From: Ignavibacteriota bacterium
Lineage (GTDB): Bacteria > Bacteroidota > Ignavibacteria > Ignavibacteriales > Ignavibacteriaceae
Direction: 5' to 3'
Assembly (NCBI GenBank): GCA_013285425.1
Contig: CP053447.1
Location: 1,184,001 to 1,248,000 of the forward strand
DNA: 64,000 nucleotides
Shown here: piece by piece, positions 17,784 to 27,757 of the stretch
Layout of the letters: every line of letters begins with the position of its first letter
Numbering within the stretch: position 1 is the first letter of the stretch
Notes under the pieces: model-generated
The model's database searches: none
What the model was told of the DNA's origin: nothing
What the model saw: only the letters and a program-made list of their open reading frames with translations
Program-made: the position numbers and the translations under genes

Positions 17784-18881
17784 TTAATTTTTACTAAGAA
17801 TTGTTTCAAAAACTCTCTTCATATTTTCCTCAAATATTTCAAAAGTATATTTCTCTAAAAATTTCTTTCTGCCGGCTTCTCCCATCTTTTTTCTCAATTC
17901 AGCATCTATGGATAATATTTCAACTTTGTCTGCTATTTGATCTGGTTGGTTTTTATCAACTAAAAAACCTGTAATTTTATCATCAATAATTTCCGGAATC
18001 GCTCCTTCTCTTGTTGCAATTATTGGTATCCCAAACTGCATTGCTTCAAGATTAACATTGCCCCAAATATCTTCTAAAGTTGGAAAAACAAGGATATCTG
18101 TTGCTTCATATATTTTTATTTTATCTTCACCAAACTTTGGTCCTAGATATTTGATCCTATCTTGAAGTGAATTTTCAATTAGTATTTTTTCTAGTTCCTT
18201 TTCAGAAATATCTCCTTCAGCACCTACAATCACTGCATTAAATACAATGCCTTTGTTATTTAATATTTTCATCGCATCTATAAAATCAAATAAACCTTTT
18301 GACTCTAATAAATTGGAAAGAAAGAGAAGATTTAGTGATTCATTTGCATATTTGTTTTTACGATAATTATTTTTACAGACAGGAATACCATTTGGAACTA
18401 TAAAAACTTGTCCTTTATGTACATCTTCAATATCATACTTTAATAATTCAGACAAAATAATTACTGATTCATAATTAAAAATATATCGATACAATTTCTT
18501 GAAAAGATAATTATTCTGTTTGCTTATTCCTTTTCCTTTGAGATGATACAATATTTTTACATTAAATAATTTTAATATTGAAACAAGAAAGCAATCTCTC
18601 AAAAAGGATATGCCAAGGGGAGATATTTGAAAGTAAGCAAATGCGTAACGATTAAAGAGAACTTTGAAAAACAAATTACTTGAGTACTTTATATATTTTA
18701 CAAATTTCATCAACCTGTATGAACCTAAATCATTTATACTACTTGCATAACTCATTTGAATTATATCAATATTAAAAGATTGTTTGAGTAACTCACTGTC
18801 ACGAACACGAGTGTTCATTAGTGTTGCGCCTGTTACAGGAGGAGGAATTTTAATCAATAATAAAATTTTATCTTTTGCCAA
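17784..18881 (-). CDS. GT4-family glycosyltransferase
   Basis: This 365-residue GT-B enzyme has a weak N-terminal domain and a clear C-terminal glycosyltransferase group 1 domain: LLFLSNLLESKGLFDFIDAM (about residue 190), VIVGAEGD, KYLGPKFGEDK, and the acceptor-site loop FPTLEDIWGNVNLEAMQFG with the conserved EAM, then GAIPEI. It lacks signal and membrane segments, so it acts on the cytoplasmic face. The start overlaps the GT2 gene by 14 bp. Donor and acceptor sugars cannot be told. Confidence 0.88.
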   Translation of the reverse strand: MAKDKILLLIKIPPPVTGATLMNTRVRDSELLKQSFNIDIIQMSYASSINDLGSYRLMKFVKYIKYSSNLFFKVLFNRYAFAYFQISPLGISFLRDCFLVSILKLFNVKILYHLKGKGISKQNNYLFKKLYRYIFNYESVIILSELLKYDIEDVHKGQVFIVPNGIPVCKNNYRKNKYANESLNLLFLSNLLESKGLFDFIDAMKILNNKGIVFNAVIVGAEGDISEKELEKILIENSLQDRIKYLGPKFGEDKIKIYEATDILVFPTLEDIWGNVNLEAMQFGIPIIATREGAIPEIIDDKITGFLVDKNQPDQIADKVEILSIDAELRKKMGEAGRKKFLEKYTFEIFEENMKRVFETILSKN

Positions 18882-19692
18882 AATAATGAAAATTAATAAG
18901 TTTAAGAATATGTCTTTTAGACTTGTAATACAAAAAAGGAAGTATATATAAATAACCAGGGAAAAACTTTGATAAAGAAATTAATTTATATGAATTTGAA
19001 AAAATTATCTTGTTTTCTTTATTTGCCTGAAGATTTTCTTGACTATTATATTTTCTACGTAGTATTGTTTTTGCTTTTGGATGCCATCTAAAATTTGCCA
19101 TTTCGAAGTTAATATACTTAACAGTTCTGTTATACAGGAGTCTTGACCAATATTCAGAATCCATTGCAAATTGAAAACTTTCATCAAACATATCGATTTC
19201 ATCAGATAAATTTTTTCGCCAAAAGATTGCATTAGATGCTACAACCTTACCAAATCCATTAAAAACCCCTGAATTATAATCAAATTTAAGATACCTGTTT
19301 TTTTTCAGAAATCTGCCCTCAGAATCGATTATATTAATATTTCCAATTATTGCATCAATATTTTTATTTTGATTAAAATTATTGATAATTATTTGAAAAG
19401 TATTTTTGCAATACAAGTCATCTGAATTTAGCCAACCAATAATATCACCAGTAACATTTTTTAAACATACATTTAATGCGGATGTTTGACCTCGGTTTTC
19501 TTGCTGAATTAATTTAATTATCTCAGGATACAATTTTTGATATTCTTTTATAATAGAAACTGAATTATCAGTTGAACCATCATCAACTATTATATGCTCA
19601 ATATTATTAAAAGATTGAGTCACTACACTTTCTATAGTCTTAGCAATATATTTTTCATAATTATAATTGGGAGTGATTATTGAGATTTTCAT
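18868..19692 (-). CDS. GT2-family glycosyltransferase
   Basis: This 274-residue GT-A enzyme begins with the family start ISIITPNYNYEKYIAKTIES, followed by IIVDDGSTDNS, a GQTSALN segment and the metal-binding GWLNSDDLY (DxD-like). MDSEYWSRLL around residue 170 is the usual acceptor-site region. The start overlaps the preceding gene by 4 bp (ATGA) and its end overlaps the next gene by 14 bp, so translation is coupled. It probably adds one sugar of the repeat unit; linkage unknown. Confidence 0.9.
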   Translation of the reverse strand: MKISIITPNYNYEKYIAKTIESVVTQSFNNIEHIIVDDGSTDNSVSIIKEYQKLYPEIIKLIQQENRGQTSALNVCLKNVTGDIIGWLNSDDLYCKNTFQIIINNFNQNKNIDAIIGNINIIDSEGRFLKKNRYLKFDYNSGVFNGFGKVVASNAIFWRKNLSDEIDMFDESFQFAMDSEYWSRLLYNRTVKYINFEMANFRWHPKAKTILRRKYNSQENLQANKENKIIFSNSYKLISLSKFFPGYLYILPFLYYKSKRHILKLINFHYFGKR

Positions 19693-20918
19693 TTTCTTAA
19701 ATAATACCCTAAATAAGCTAATATAAAATATGGTGGATAAAAAAATGGATTTTGACCAGTTGCAACTGCAAGAATACTCAACAAAAAAAATATCGAATAG
19801 ATTTTATTAATATTATTCATGGAAATGAACTTAATTAAATAAATGAACAAATAATAAAAATATAGAATCCAAGTAATTAATCCATAGCGTGAAGCAAGAC
19901 CAACAATTCCTAAATAACTATTACTATAACCTGTTTGTTCTTCAAGTAGTGTACGATATCTTGTTTCCTTGTGAATACCTTGCCCCCAAATTGGATATCT
20001 TACAATAATATCCAGATCGACTCTAGCACTTAAAAACCTTCCAACTCTGGATGGGTTCACAGTAGTATGATAAATTTCCATTTCCTGTTGGTAATATTTA
20101 CTTACTTTATCAAACATAAATGGTAATTGTACTATCGCTAAATAAAAAAGCACAACTGATATTGGAAGTAAGATTATTTTATAGCTCTTTTGGGAAAATA
20201 ATAACGATGTTCCAATCAAATAAATACCTAGTGCAGCATAACCAGCAGTTGAATTTGTAGATAACAAAGATATTATAAAGATCAAATTCTTTTTATTTAA
20301 CAATTTCTTTGAATAAATAGAATTAAAAAATAATGCTAATATTAAAACACAAGAATATAATCCTCCTTCTGCTGTGAAACCTGCATTTTTTAATAAGCCT
20401 AATGTAAGTGAAGGTCGCCAAAATTCAAGATTATAAATAATAACACTTTCATTGCTGATTGGATCAAGTTTAAATGAAGAAGATATGTTAAAAAGAAGAT
20501 TTGTAAAACTATCAGAAATATTCTGTAATGACCAAAAAATCAAAGAGATAATAGCTAGGTAATAAACTATATTAATATAAAAATGCCAATATCTATTGCC
20601 CATTATTCTTGCAATGAAATAAGGCATTAAAAAAGTTAAAAATACTCCTAAATAACTAGTTGTTGTAAAAGTACCAAAAGTGATAGCTTGAGCAATTGAA
20701 ATAAAATTTAAGAATAATAGCGTACCTAAGAATAGTTTATCAATTTTTAACCTTATTCTATAAAACTCATAAACAACGATAACCGTAAAAATTACATGAA
20801 AAAAATTATAATAAGCGATAGTGGGATTAAGCATTGCTATTGATAGATAAGTAAGAAAATATTCCTTTTTGTAATTCTTAAAAGGTAATTTTTTAATATT
20901 TAGATTAGACTTTAGCAT
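19689..20918 (-). CDS. Wzy-like polysaccharide polymerase / O-antigen ligase-family membrane protein
   Basis: This 409-residue integral membrane protein has about ten hydrophobic segments and a large soluble loop around residues 270-345 containing RVGRFLSARVDLDIIVRYP and WGQGIHKET, the pattern of Wzy_C/EpsG-like polymerases. It lies among glycosyltransferases and a Wzx flippase, which makes polymerisation of the repeat unit at the periplasmic face the likely role. It overlaps the GT2 gene by 4 bp and abuts the upstream GT4 gene by 1 bp. Sequence alone does not separate polymerase from ligase. Confidence 0.72.
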   Translation of the reverse strand: MLKSNLNIKKLPFKNYKKEYFLTYLSIAMLNPTIAYYNFFHVIFTVIVVYEFYRIRLKIDKLFLGTLLFLNFISIAQAITFGTFTTTSYLGVFLTFLMPYFIARIMGNRYWHFYINIVYYLAIISLIFWSLQNISDSFTNLLFNISSSFKLDPISNESVIIYNLEFWRPSLTLGLLKNAGFTAEGGLYSCVLILALFFNSIYSKKLLNKKNLIFIISLLSTNSTAGYAALGIYLIGTSLLFSQKSYKIILLPISVVLFYLAIVQLPFMFDKVSKYYQQEMEIYHTTVNPSRVGRFLSARVDLDIIVRYPIWGQGIHKETRYRTLLEEQTGYSNSYLGIVGLASRYGLITWILYFYYLFIYLIKFISMNNINKIYSIFFLLSILAVATGQNPFFYPPYFILAYLGYYLRK

Positions 20919-22105
20919 TAAGCTAATAACTCAGAATAAATATTAAATATTTTTTTACCATATTCATCAAGATCACACATTTGCCTTATCTTTCGGTGAC
21001 CCGCCTCACCAAATTCTTTTCTTTTTTCAGGTTCATTAATCAATTCAATAATTTTTGCTAACATCTGTTCTGGATCCCTTGGTGATACTAAATATCCTGT
21101 TTTTTCATTTTCTATAAAAAATTCTGATGTTCCAGTAGCAACTATTGGTTTTTTTAATGCCATTGCTTCAATAATATCTCTTCCCCACGGATCTGCTTCA
21201 AGAGATGGTCTTATAACAATATCTAAATCAGCTAAGTAATCAAGTGGTCTGTTTGTGTAAGGTATTAGTATTATATGATCCTTAAGTGAATTTGTATTTA
21301 TAAAATCTATGACTTTTTTTTCATAATTGTTTTTTGCAATAACATTTTTGACTATTTTTTTAATAATTTGTGATTTCTTCATACCTATAATCACGAATTT
21401 AAATTTTTTCTTAATTGACAAACTTTTCAACAAGTATAATGTTTTCAAATACTCTAAATGCCCCTTTTTTTCAGAAAAATGGGATAACATACCAATTAGC
21501 ACTATGTCATTACTGATTTTATAATTACTTTTTAACTTGGGATCCAGTCCATATAAAGATGAAAAATCAAATGGATTTGGAATTACAATTCCATTTGAAT
21601 TATTTTGGAAATATCTAAATTCATTATTGCTAATACAGATAATTTTTTCAGAATATTCAGAAATATTACGTATAAAAAACTCTTGTAATCTCCCATCATC
21701 ATATTTGGGTATTAACTCTCTTATGTGTGTTACTATTTTTAAGTCTGGGATAGCTTCTTTTATGATTCTTAATAAATGTGGGAAAACAGAAGTATTTATG
21801 TGCAAAATATTTATTTTATTTAATAATAAAAATTTAATTAATTGAGTGATATCATCATCAAATTTTCGCATCGCTGAAATATAATCTTCGTAATGAATTT
21901 GATTATTTGAAATAATATTTTGTTTAATAATTTTTATCTGTTTAACATATTGTGATAATTGAGATTTAATTTCATTGGCTCTACATGAAATAGAAACAAT
22001 ATATTTTTCAACTTGATAATTATCAATAGCTTTCAAAAGCAAATGTAAACTTCGTGTGGCTCCACCATAATAAATACCATGCATCAAGTAACAAACTTTT
22101 ATCAT
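20918..22105 (-). CDS. GT4-family glycosyltransferase
   Basis: This 395-residue GT-B enzyme starts with CYLMHGIYYGGATRSLHLLL, a typical glycosyl_transf_4 N-terminus with the Gly-Gly-Ala acceptor loop. The C-terminal half has IGMLSHFSEKKGHLEYLKTL, IGMKKSQ, and RPSLEADPWGRDIIEAMALKKP with the conserved EAM, then ATGTSEF. It is soluble or membrane-associated on the cytoplasmic side. It shares one base with the Wzy-like gene downstream and lies 12 bp after the WbpG-like gene. Confidence 0.9.
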   Translation of the reverse strand: MIKVCYLMHGIYYGGATRSLHLLLKAIDNYQVEKYIVSISCRANEIKSQLSQYVKQIKIIKQNIISNNQIHYEDYISAMRKFDDDITQLIKFLLLNKINILHINTSVFPHLLRIIKEAIPDLKIVTHIRELIPKYDDGRLQEFFIRNISEYSEKIICISNNEFRYFQNNSNGIVIPNPFDFSSLYGLDPKLKSNYKISNDIVLIGMLSHFSEKKGHLEYLKTLYLLKSLSIKKKFKFVIIGMKKSQIIKKIVKNVIAKNNYEKKVIDFINTNSLKDHIILIPYTNRPLDYLADLDIVIRPSLEADPWGRDIIEAMALKKPIVATGTSEFFIENEKTGYLVSPRDPEQMLAKIIELINEPEKRKEFGEAGHRKIRQMCDLDEYGKKIFNIYSELLA

Positions 22106-22117
22106 TATTACATTTAG

Positions 22118-23233
22118 TTATATTTTATTTTTGATTTCAATAACTTTTTTAATTAATCCATTCCATGATGGATAACTATAATGAGAGTTAATATTCATTT
22201 TCATTATTAATTCAAATTCATTACTTGATAATGCCAATTTCTTAATGAAATAATCTATGTCTTCATTTAACATTTCTTTTTTGTATAAACTACTTTCTAA
22301 TTCGATAATTGCCTCATCTCTAGAAATTTGTTTAGAACAAATCAGGCTAGATAAATGAGCTTTTCTTTTGTCTACATTAAATTTTTGTGGAAGTATGAAT
22401 GCTTGGTAAAATTGAGTAATCTTTGACTCGTAGTGCTTCCCACCATAATCACGCCAGTTAAGTTCATTTATAAGTAAATTTTTTGCTAATTCTTTGTCAT
22501 AATGAATTAAATCAAGAATATTTATAGACCTTGATTTATCAAAAAATCTATAATCTAAATACTCTATTAAATTAAAAAAAGGATAAGTTTTTAAGTCTAA
22601 TTTATTACCGAATTTATTATAAATGGACTTTATATTAAGAGCATCATATTTAGGACTATATATCCATGAATAGGGCATGATAGATTCTGTAGCATAATTA
22701 AATCCAATCAAAAAATACTTAAGGTTATATTTCTTTAACATTCTATGGACTGTAACAACTATTGCGTTATCTGAAAGCACTTCTAAATCAATTACTCCAG
22801 CTTTAAGATAGGATACTTGTAAATCCTTAAATTCTTCCCAATCTATCACATAGGTAAATAGATCTATGTCAAGTTTATTTACAATATTATGAATATTCAT
22901 TACGGCTAATTCTGAATCCCAACCATTATCAACGTGAATCGCTAAAGGTCTTAATCCAAGTTGCTTTACAACTATATAAGCTAAATAACTGCTATCAACA
23001 CCGCCACTTAAACCAATTATACAATTATATTTTTTACCTTTTCCTTCTTTTTTTATTTTTTCAACAATTCTGTTCAGTTTTTTTAGTTTTATTTCCGGAT
23101 CAATATTATAAACTTCATTTAATCGTTTTATTGCATTAGTACAATGGTTACAAAATCCATTTTCATCAAATACAATTTCAAGATCAGTAGTATCCATTAC
23201 GCACCTTTTGCATATTTGAAATTCTCTTTTCAT
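22118..23233 (-). CDS. wbpG: N-acetyl sugar amidotransferase (WbpG/PseA family)
   Basis: This 371-residue PP-loop enzyme is thought to convert a sugar acetamido group to acetamidino using ATP and ammonia. CKRCVMDTTD and FCNHC near the N-terminus give the paired cysteines; IGLSGGVDSSY (about 72-82) is the PP-loop; VDNGWDSELAV and GFNYATESIMPYSW follow. The next genes upstream in the operon are HisF- and HisH-like, with a 4-bp overlap to hisF, exactly the WbpG-HisH2-HisF2 set known from Pseudomonas aeruginosa O-antigen clusters. This context is what separates it from PseA alone. Confidence 0.88.
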   Translation of the reverse strand: MKREFQICKRCVMDTTDLEIVFDENGFCNHCTNAIKRLNEVYNIDPEIKLKKLNRIVEKIKKEGKGKKYNCIIGLSGGVDSSYLAYIVVKQLGLRPLAIHVDNGWDSELAVMNIHNIVNKLDIDLFTYVIDWEEFKDLQVSYLKAGVIDLEVLSDNAIVVTVHRMLKKYNLKYFLIGFNYATESIMPYSWIYSPKYDALNIKSIYNKFGNKLDLKTYPFFNLIEYLDYRFFDKSRSINILDLIHYDKELAKNLLINELNWRDYGGKHYESKITQFYQAFILPQKFNVDKRKAHLSSLICSKQISRDEAIIELESSLYKKEMLNEDIDYFIKKLALSSNEFELIMKMNINSHYSYPSWNGLIKKVIEIKNKI

Positions 23234-23997
23234 AACACCTCGTTGATTATTTTTTCTAAATCTGAGTATTTAGGATAGTTAAGTAATACAGCTCTATGTA
23301 TGCCTTGGAATACAAACATAGACCCAGCAGCTATTGCATCAGCCCCGGCTTTAATTGCTTCCGCAAAATGGTGTAAATTTCCTGCACCTCCAGCAACAAT
23401 TAAAGGTACATCAATTATTCTGGAATATCTTTCTATAAGCTCAACATCATAACCAATCATAGTTCCATCTCTGTCAATATTATTAAGAAATATTTCACCG
23501 CAACCATTATCTATATTTTTTTTGATATGATCTGCAATTAAAATATTTTGCTTATTTTTTCCGGAATTTGAAAATAATTTATAATTTCCCCAAAAATCTT
23601 TTTTTACATCAATTGCTAAAACAATACTCTGGTTACCGAAGGTCTTAGCAGCATCTTTAGCAACTTCAGGATTAGAAAATAAAGCTGAATTTATAATTAC
23701 TTTTTCAATACCAACTCTAAAAAGTTTTTCAATTTCATCAAGTGTTTTTATGCCTCCACCATACCCAATGGGCATAAAGGCTTCTGAGACTATTTCTCTA
23801 ATCTTTTCAAAATTAGGCTCTCTTCTTTCAATTGTTGCGGTGATATCTAATAATATAAGTTCATCAACTTCTTTGACATTGAAAATCCTAACTGCATTTA
23901 TAGGGTCTCCTATATAAACAGGATTTTTAAATTTAGTTGTCTTTACTAATCCTTTTCCCTTCAGTAAAAGAGTTGGAATTACTCTATTTCGCAGCAT
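23230..23997 (-). CDS. hisF: HisF-like cyclase subunit of sugar amidotransferase
   Basis: This 255-residue (beta/alpha)8 barrel is related to imidazole glycerol phosphate synthase HisF: MLRNRVIPTLLLKGKGLVKT at the start, DPINAVRIFN, EIFLNNIDRDGTMIGYD, and IVAGGAGNLHHF. The usual HisF N-terminal Asp region is altered (PTLLLKGKGL in place of PCLDVKDGRVVKG), consistent with the polysaccharide paralogues that only channel ammonia. Translation is coupled by 4-bp overlap to wbpG and by one base to hisH. Since no other histidine genes are present, a role with WbpG is more likely than histidine synthesis. Confidence 0.88.
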   Translation of the reverse strand: MLRNRVIPTLLLKGKGLVKTTKFKNPVYIGDPINAVRIFNVKEVDELILLDITATIERREPNFEKIREIVSEAFMPIGYGGGIKTLDEIEKLFRVGIEKVIINSALFSNPEVAKDAAKTFGNQSIVLAIDVKKDFWGNYKLFSNSGKNKQNILIADHIKKNIDNGCGEIFLNNIDRDGTMIGYDVELIERYSRIIDVPLIVAGGAGNLHHFAEAIKAGADAIAAGSMFVFQGIHRAVLLNYPKYSDLEKIINEVL

Positions 23998-24611
23998 TAA
24001 AAGTTCTCTGTGAAATTCTTTAACAATTTCATACCATACTTATGACTCTTTTCAGGATGGAACTGTACACCCATTACATTTTCCTTTGCGAAAGACGATA
24101 CGAAATCATATCCGTAATTTGTAGTTGTAATAATATTTTCTTTTTCATTACAAATTACGTGATAAGAATGTGCAAAATAAAATCTTGGGTTTTGAAACAT
24201 ATCATCAAATAATATATGCTTTTTCTTTTGTTCAACAAGATTCCATCCCATATGTGGTATTTTCAAATTAGTAATATCTGTAAAATTAAACTTAACAACT
24301 TTTGCATCAATTATATTCAATCCCTCTTCTTTGCCTTCCTCACTTTTTTTTGTCAGTAATTGCATGCCAAGACAGATACCCAGTATAGGTATTTTATCTA
24401 ATAATATCTTTTTTTTCAATGGTTCAATCAAATGTAGGTTTTTGAGATTACAAATTGCTCTATCAAAAGAACCAACACCAGGGAGAATGATACTTTTCGC
24501 TAATTTTATTTTAGAAATATCATTTGAAATTTCAGACTTAAAACCTAACCTATTTATCATATTGGTAATAGAACCAAGGTTCGCCATACCAACGTCTATT
24601 ATTGTAATCAT
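23997..24611 (-). CDS. hisH: HisH-like glutamine amidotransferase subunit
   Basis: This 204-residue class I glutaminase has the nucleophile elbow GICLGMQLL (Cys about 82), PGVGSFDRA near residue 45, and the His-Glu pair in GVQFHPEKSH near the C-terminus. It would release ammonia from glutamine and pass it through the HisF-like barrel to WbpG. It starts 3 bp after the stop of the acyltransferase gene. The length is normal. Confidence 0.9.
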   Translation of the reverse strand: MITIIDVGMANLGSITNMINRLGFKSEISNDISKIKLAKSIILPGVGSFDRAICNLKNLHLIEPLKKKILLDKIPILGICLGMQLLTKKSEEGKEEGLNIIDAKVVKFNFTDITNLKIPHMGWNLVEQKKKHILFDDMFQNPRFYFAHSYHVICNEKENIITTTNYGYDFVSSFAKENVMGVQFHPEKSHKYGMKLLKNFTENF

Positions 24612-24614
24612 TTG

Positions 24615-25271
24615 TTATTGAACCAAGTATTTTTTCATAAACTTGTTGAACTTACTTGAGGGAACATAGCCATTAAATTCATATGAATTTTTGTATTCAA
24701 TACATTTCTCTTTTTCTAAAGTTCTTAATTTTTTTGCAGGATTTCCACCAATGATACAATATCCTTCTGTGAATGATTTGGTTACTATCGAACCAGCTCC
24801 AACTATACAAAAATCGCCAAGTGAAACTCCTGGCAATATTACACTCCCAATACCAATCCAACAATATCTTCCAATTCTAACTTTTTTTGGAATCTCTATA
24901 TTGTTTTGATAAATATCATGATTCGAACTAATAATTCCCACATTTGCTGCTATTTGTGTATAATCACCAATTTCGATTCCACCAAATCCTTGGATATAAC
25001 AGCCTGGCATATAACCAGGAGAGGTGTCAATACCAATAATAATTTTTTCAGGAGCTTGTATCATACTAAATTTCGAAGTTGGCCAATAAGCTTTCCGATT
25101 GAATCCAAGAATTTTTTGGTTAAACCAAATACTAAAAGTAACAGGAGTTTGTGTTTCTCTTGTTAAATAAAAAATCTTTAAGAAAGGTAAAAGTTTAAAA
25201 CTTTTATAAGTACAATTTCTAATCAAATTAAATATTTTTACAAAGATTAAATCTATTTTATATGACAACAT
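24615..25271 (-). CDS. Hexapeptide-repeat acyltransferase
   Basis: This 218-residue protein has a left-handed beta-helix: IEIGDYTQIAANVGIISSNH (catalytic-type His), VRIGRYCWIGIGSVILPGVS, LGDFCIVGAGSIVTKSF and IIGGNPAKKLR. This is the maltose/galactoside O-acetyltransferase-like class, probably acetylating a sugar of the polymer or its precursor. ATG 25271 was chosen: it has AGGT about 8 bases upstream and overlaps the flippase stop by only 14 bp, whereas an ATG at 25307 would overlap by 50 bp. Confidence 0.85.
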   Translation of the reverse strand: MLSYKIDLIFVKIFNLIRNCTYKSFKLLPFLKIFYLTRETQTPVTFSIWFNQKILGFNRKAYWPTSKFSMIQAPEKIIIGIDTSPGYMPGCYIQGFGGIEIGDYTQIAANVGIISSNHDIYQNNIEIPKKVRIGRYCWIGIGSVILPGVSLGDFCIVGAGSIVTKSFTEGYCIIGGNPAKKLRTLEKEKCIEYKNSYEFNGYVPSSKFNKFMKKYLVQ

Positions 25272-26553
25272 TTTTTTTACCTCGCGAAAAATGATATGAC
25301 TTAACAAGGAAAAATAGATAAACTATACAATAGGCAACTGTATATCCAGCAATTAGTGCACTTGAATCATCTGAAAAAAAAGATGAAATAGGGAAAGAAA
25401 TAGTAATTAAGACTAACATCCCAATATGCCCCCATAGGTCATACTTTTGTTTATTCGCTATAACGAATAGATAAGTAAGTGGACTTACGGAGAATCTCAT
25501 TACAAATAAAGGAACCATAATTGAAGAATATTTACCAGCAATACGCCACTGTTCACCAAATACTAATGCAAAAACATCAGAACCAAATAAAGCAAAAACA
25601 CTAAAAATAAATAATGATACTACTAATAAGCTGAAAAAACTTTTCACAAAAATCTTATCACATTTACCATACTTGTTATATGTTTGTGTAGCTCTTTGCT
25701 TAAAGACCTCATTAAAAGAAGAGGAAATTATTGATATTGGCATACCTAAAGTTCTATTGCTTAAATTAAATTGTCCTACTGAAGAAGTATTACTATATCT
25801 ATTTAACATTAACAAAGGTATTTGATTGATAACAGCATTAACTAGAGAAGAAGGAAGTGAAAATTTTGGAAAATCTTTATAATTAAAAATAACTTGTCCA
25901 ATATCTTTTATACAAAATCTAAAATTTAATTTTTCTTTAATAATAAAAATATATAACAATAAAATTGTTACAAAAAAGTTACCTATAATATATCCTATAA
26001 TAAGTCCGTTAGCACTTTTTGTTAAATAGCTTAATAAAATTGTTATAATTGGGTTGATTAAAGCAAGCATAATCCTATTTTGAGCCATCAATTTAAATTT
26101 TGCTTTTCTATTCGCCCAAGACATTAATAATAAATAAACTGAATTAATAAATATGATAAGTGGAACTAATAAAATCAAATTTTCATAACCTTGTATATTT
26201 AGTTGAATAACTAAATAATCTTTTATGATTAAAAAAATAAGAAATAATAAAAATGTTATTGTTAAAGAAATAAAAAATACTACTCCAGTTGCTTTTTTAG
26301 CATAAGTATCATCTTTCTCAATAATAATTATGTTATGTAATTCAAGAGTAGGAAGAATCCCAAGTACTATGACAATCATTGTGAATAATCCAAAAATTCC
26401 ATATTCGCTAGGCGCATATAACCTAGTCAATACTGGGGTCAAAAAAAATGAAATTACTTGCGCGAAACCAGTGCCACCAACTAAAACTAATACGTTTCTA
26501 ATATAGTTAGATTTAATAATTTTAACTCGCTTTATTTGTCCAATAAAACTCAT
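25258..26553 (-). CDS. Wzx-like oligosaccharide flippase
   Basis: This 431-residue protein has about 12 hydrophobic segments. The start of its first domain, VLVLVGGTGFAQVISFFLTPVL... with LTRLYAPSEYGIFGLF, is the classic polysaccharide transporter (MOP superfamily) signature. It would flip lipid-linked repeat units across the inner membrane. It lies between the CapG-like epimerase (55 bp upstream) and the acyltransferase. Substrate specificity cannot be read from sequence. Confidence 0.88.
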   Translation of the reverse strand: MSFIGQIKRVKIIKSNYIRNVLVLVGGTGFAQVISFFLTPVLTRLYAPSEYGIFGLFTMIVIVLGILPTLELHNIIIIEKDDTYAKKATGVVFFISLTITFLLFLIFLIIKDYLVIQLNIQGYENLILLVPLIIFINSVYLLLMSWANRKAKFKLMAQNRIMLALINPIITILLSYLTKSANGLIIGYIIGNFFVTILLLYIFIIKEKLNFRFCIKDIGQVIFNYKDFPKFSLPSSLVNAVINQIPLLMLNRYSNTSSVGQFNLSNRTLGMPISIISSSFNEVFKQRATQTYNKYGKCDKIFVKSFFSLLVVSLFIFSVFALFGSDVFALVFGEQWRIAGKYSSIMVPLFVMRFSVSPLTYLFVIANKQKYDLWGHIGMLVLITISFPISSFFSDDSSALIAGYTVAYCIVYLFFLVKSYHFSRGKKNVVI

Positions 26554-26608
26554 TCTTCTTTATCTTACCTGTACATTGATATTTATAAAATTTTCTTCTA
26601 AGATGCTC

Positions 26609-27757
26609 TTAATTATAGGATTCGATCCCTTGCCATTTATTACTCAATTTTGTAGTTCCTGTAATAAGCTTTACTACCCGCCAGGAAGTATTTTCAATTT
26701 TATAATCATCAGAAAATTCTTTCTTAATTCCTTTTCCTGCTTCAGTTAAAACCAATCTAATTGAATTGATTATCACTTCTTTATTCAAACCGGTAATAGT
26801 AATAGAACCGGTGTCAAGTCCTTCTGGTCTTTCCATTGAGTTTCTAACTGTTATAGCTGGAAAATCTAAAATAGAAGATTCTTCATTTATAGTTCCACTA
26901 TCACTAATTACACATAAGGCATTTTTCTGTAGTTTTACATAATCAAAAAAACCAAAAGGTTTTAAGAACTCAAGCGCAGAGTGAGAATTAAATAGTGAAG
27001 AGTTTGCTCTTAAATCTTCCAGTCTTTTTCTGGTTCTCGGATGAGTGGAAACAATTACTCTTTTTCCAAACTCTTCTGTGATATTATTTAATGTCTCTAA
27101 TAAAATTAACAGGTTTTCTTCTTTATCTACATTTTCCTCTCTGTGTATAGACACAACAAAATAATCTCCCGATTTTAGCTTTAAGCGTTTGATTATATCA
27201 GATGCTTCAATTTTCGGTAAATAATAAGTTAATACTTCATTCATTGGTGAACCGGTTAAATAAATTCTTCTATGGGGTAAACCTTCACTTAATAAATGCC
27301 TTCTTGCATGTTCAGTATATACTAAATTAAAATCAGCTATATGGTCAATAATTCTTCTATTAGTTTCTTCAGGAACATTAAAATCAAAGCAGCGGTTTCC
27401 AGCTTCCATATGATAAATAGGGATATGCATTCTCTTAGCCATATATGCAGATAAACAAGAATTTGTATCTCCAAGAACCAATAAAGAATCAGGCTTCTCT
27501 TTTTTTAATATTTCTTCGGTCTTTCTGAATATATCACCAATAGTGGCACCTAAAGAACTTGTATCAGCATTCAAAAAATAATCTGGTTTTCTAATTTCCA
27601 ATTCATTAAAAAAGATTTCATTTAATTCATAATCATAATTCTGTCCTGTGTGCACAAGGATATGGTTTACTGTTTCATCAAGAAGCACTATTATCCTGGA
27701 TAGTCGGATGATTTCTGGACGTGTGCCAACTATTGTCATTATTTTAAGTTTGTTCAT
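26609..27757 (-). CDS. capG: UDP-N-acetyl-L-fucosamine-forming 2-epimerase (CapG/FnlC/WbjD type)
   Basis: This 382-residue epimerase has TIVGTRPEIIRLSRI, HTGQNYDYELNEIFF, LGDTNSCLSAYMAKR, HMEAGNRCFDFNVPEETNR and SDSGTINEESS. The signatures that separate CapG/WbjD from WecB are FLKPFGFFDYVKLQ and NSMERPEGLD. It catalyses the last step from UDP-L-N-acetylpneumosamine-type intermediate to UDP-L-FucNAc. CapE and CapF homologues lie immediately upstream on the same strand in the expected order, although a 269-bp gap separates capF from this gene. I saw no feature in that gap. Confidence 0.9.
   Translation of the reverse strand: MNKLKIMTIVGTRPEIIRLSRIIVLLDETVNHILVHTGQNYDYELNEIFFNELEIRKPDYFLNADTSSLGATIGDIFRKTEEILKKEKPDSLLVLGDTNSCLSAYMAKRMHIPIYHMEAGNRCFDFNVPEETNRRIIDHIADFNLVYTEHARRHLLSEGLPHRRIYLTGSPMNEVLTYYLPKIEASDIIKRLKLKSGDYFVVSIHREENVDKEENLLILLETLNNITEEFGKRVIVSTHPRTRKRLEDLRANSSLFNSHSALEFLKPFGFFDYVKLQKNALCVISDSGTINEESSILDFPAITVRNSMERPEGLDTGSITITGLNKEVIINSIRLVLTEAGKGIKKEFSDDYKIENTSWRVVKLITGTTKLSNKWQGIESYN

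Noticed and set aside
16973..17809. TTG 17809 as start of the WecG/TagA-like gene
   Set aside because: It overlaps the preceding gene by 26 bp and adds residues not typical of the family; ATG 17770 fits better.
23230..24611. Histidine biosynthesis operon (hisH-hisF)
   Set aside because: Only hisH and hisF are present, the HisF active-site start is altered, and both overlap or adjoin a WbpG-like gene inside a polysaccharide cluster.
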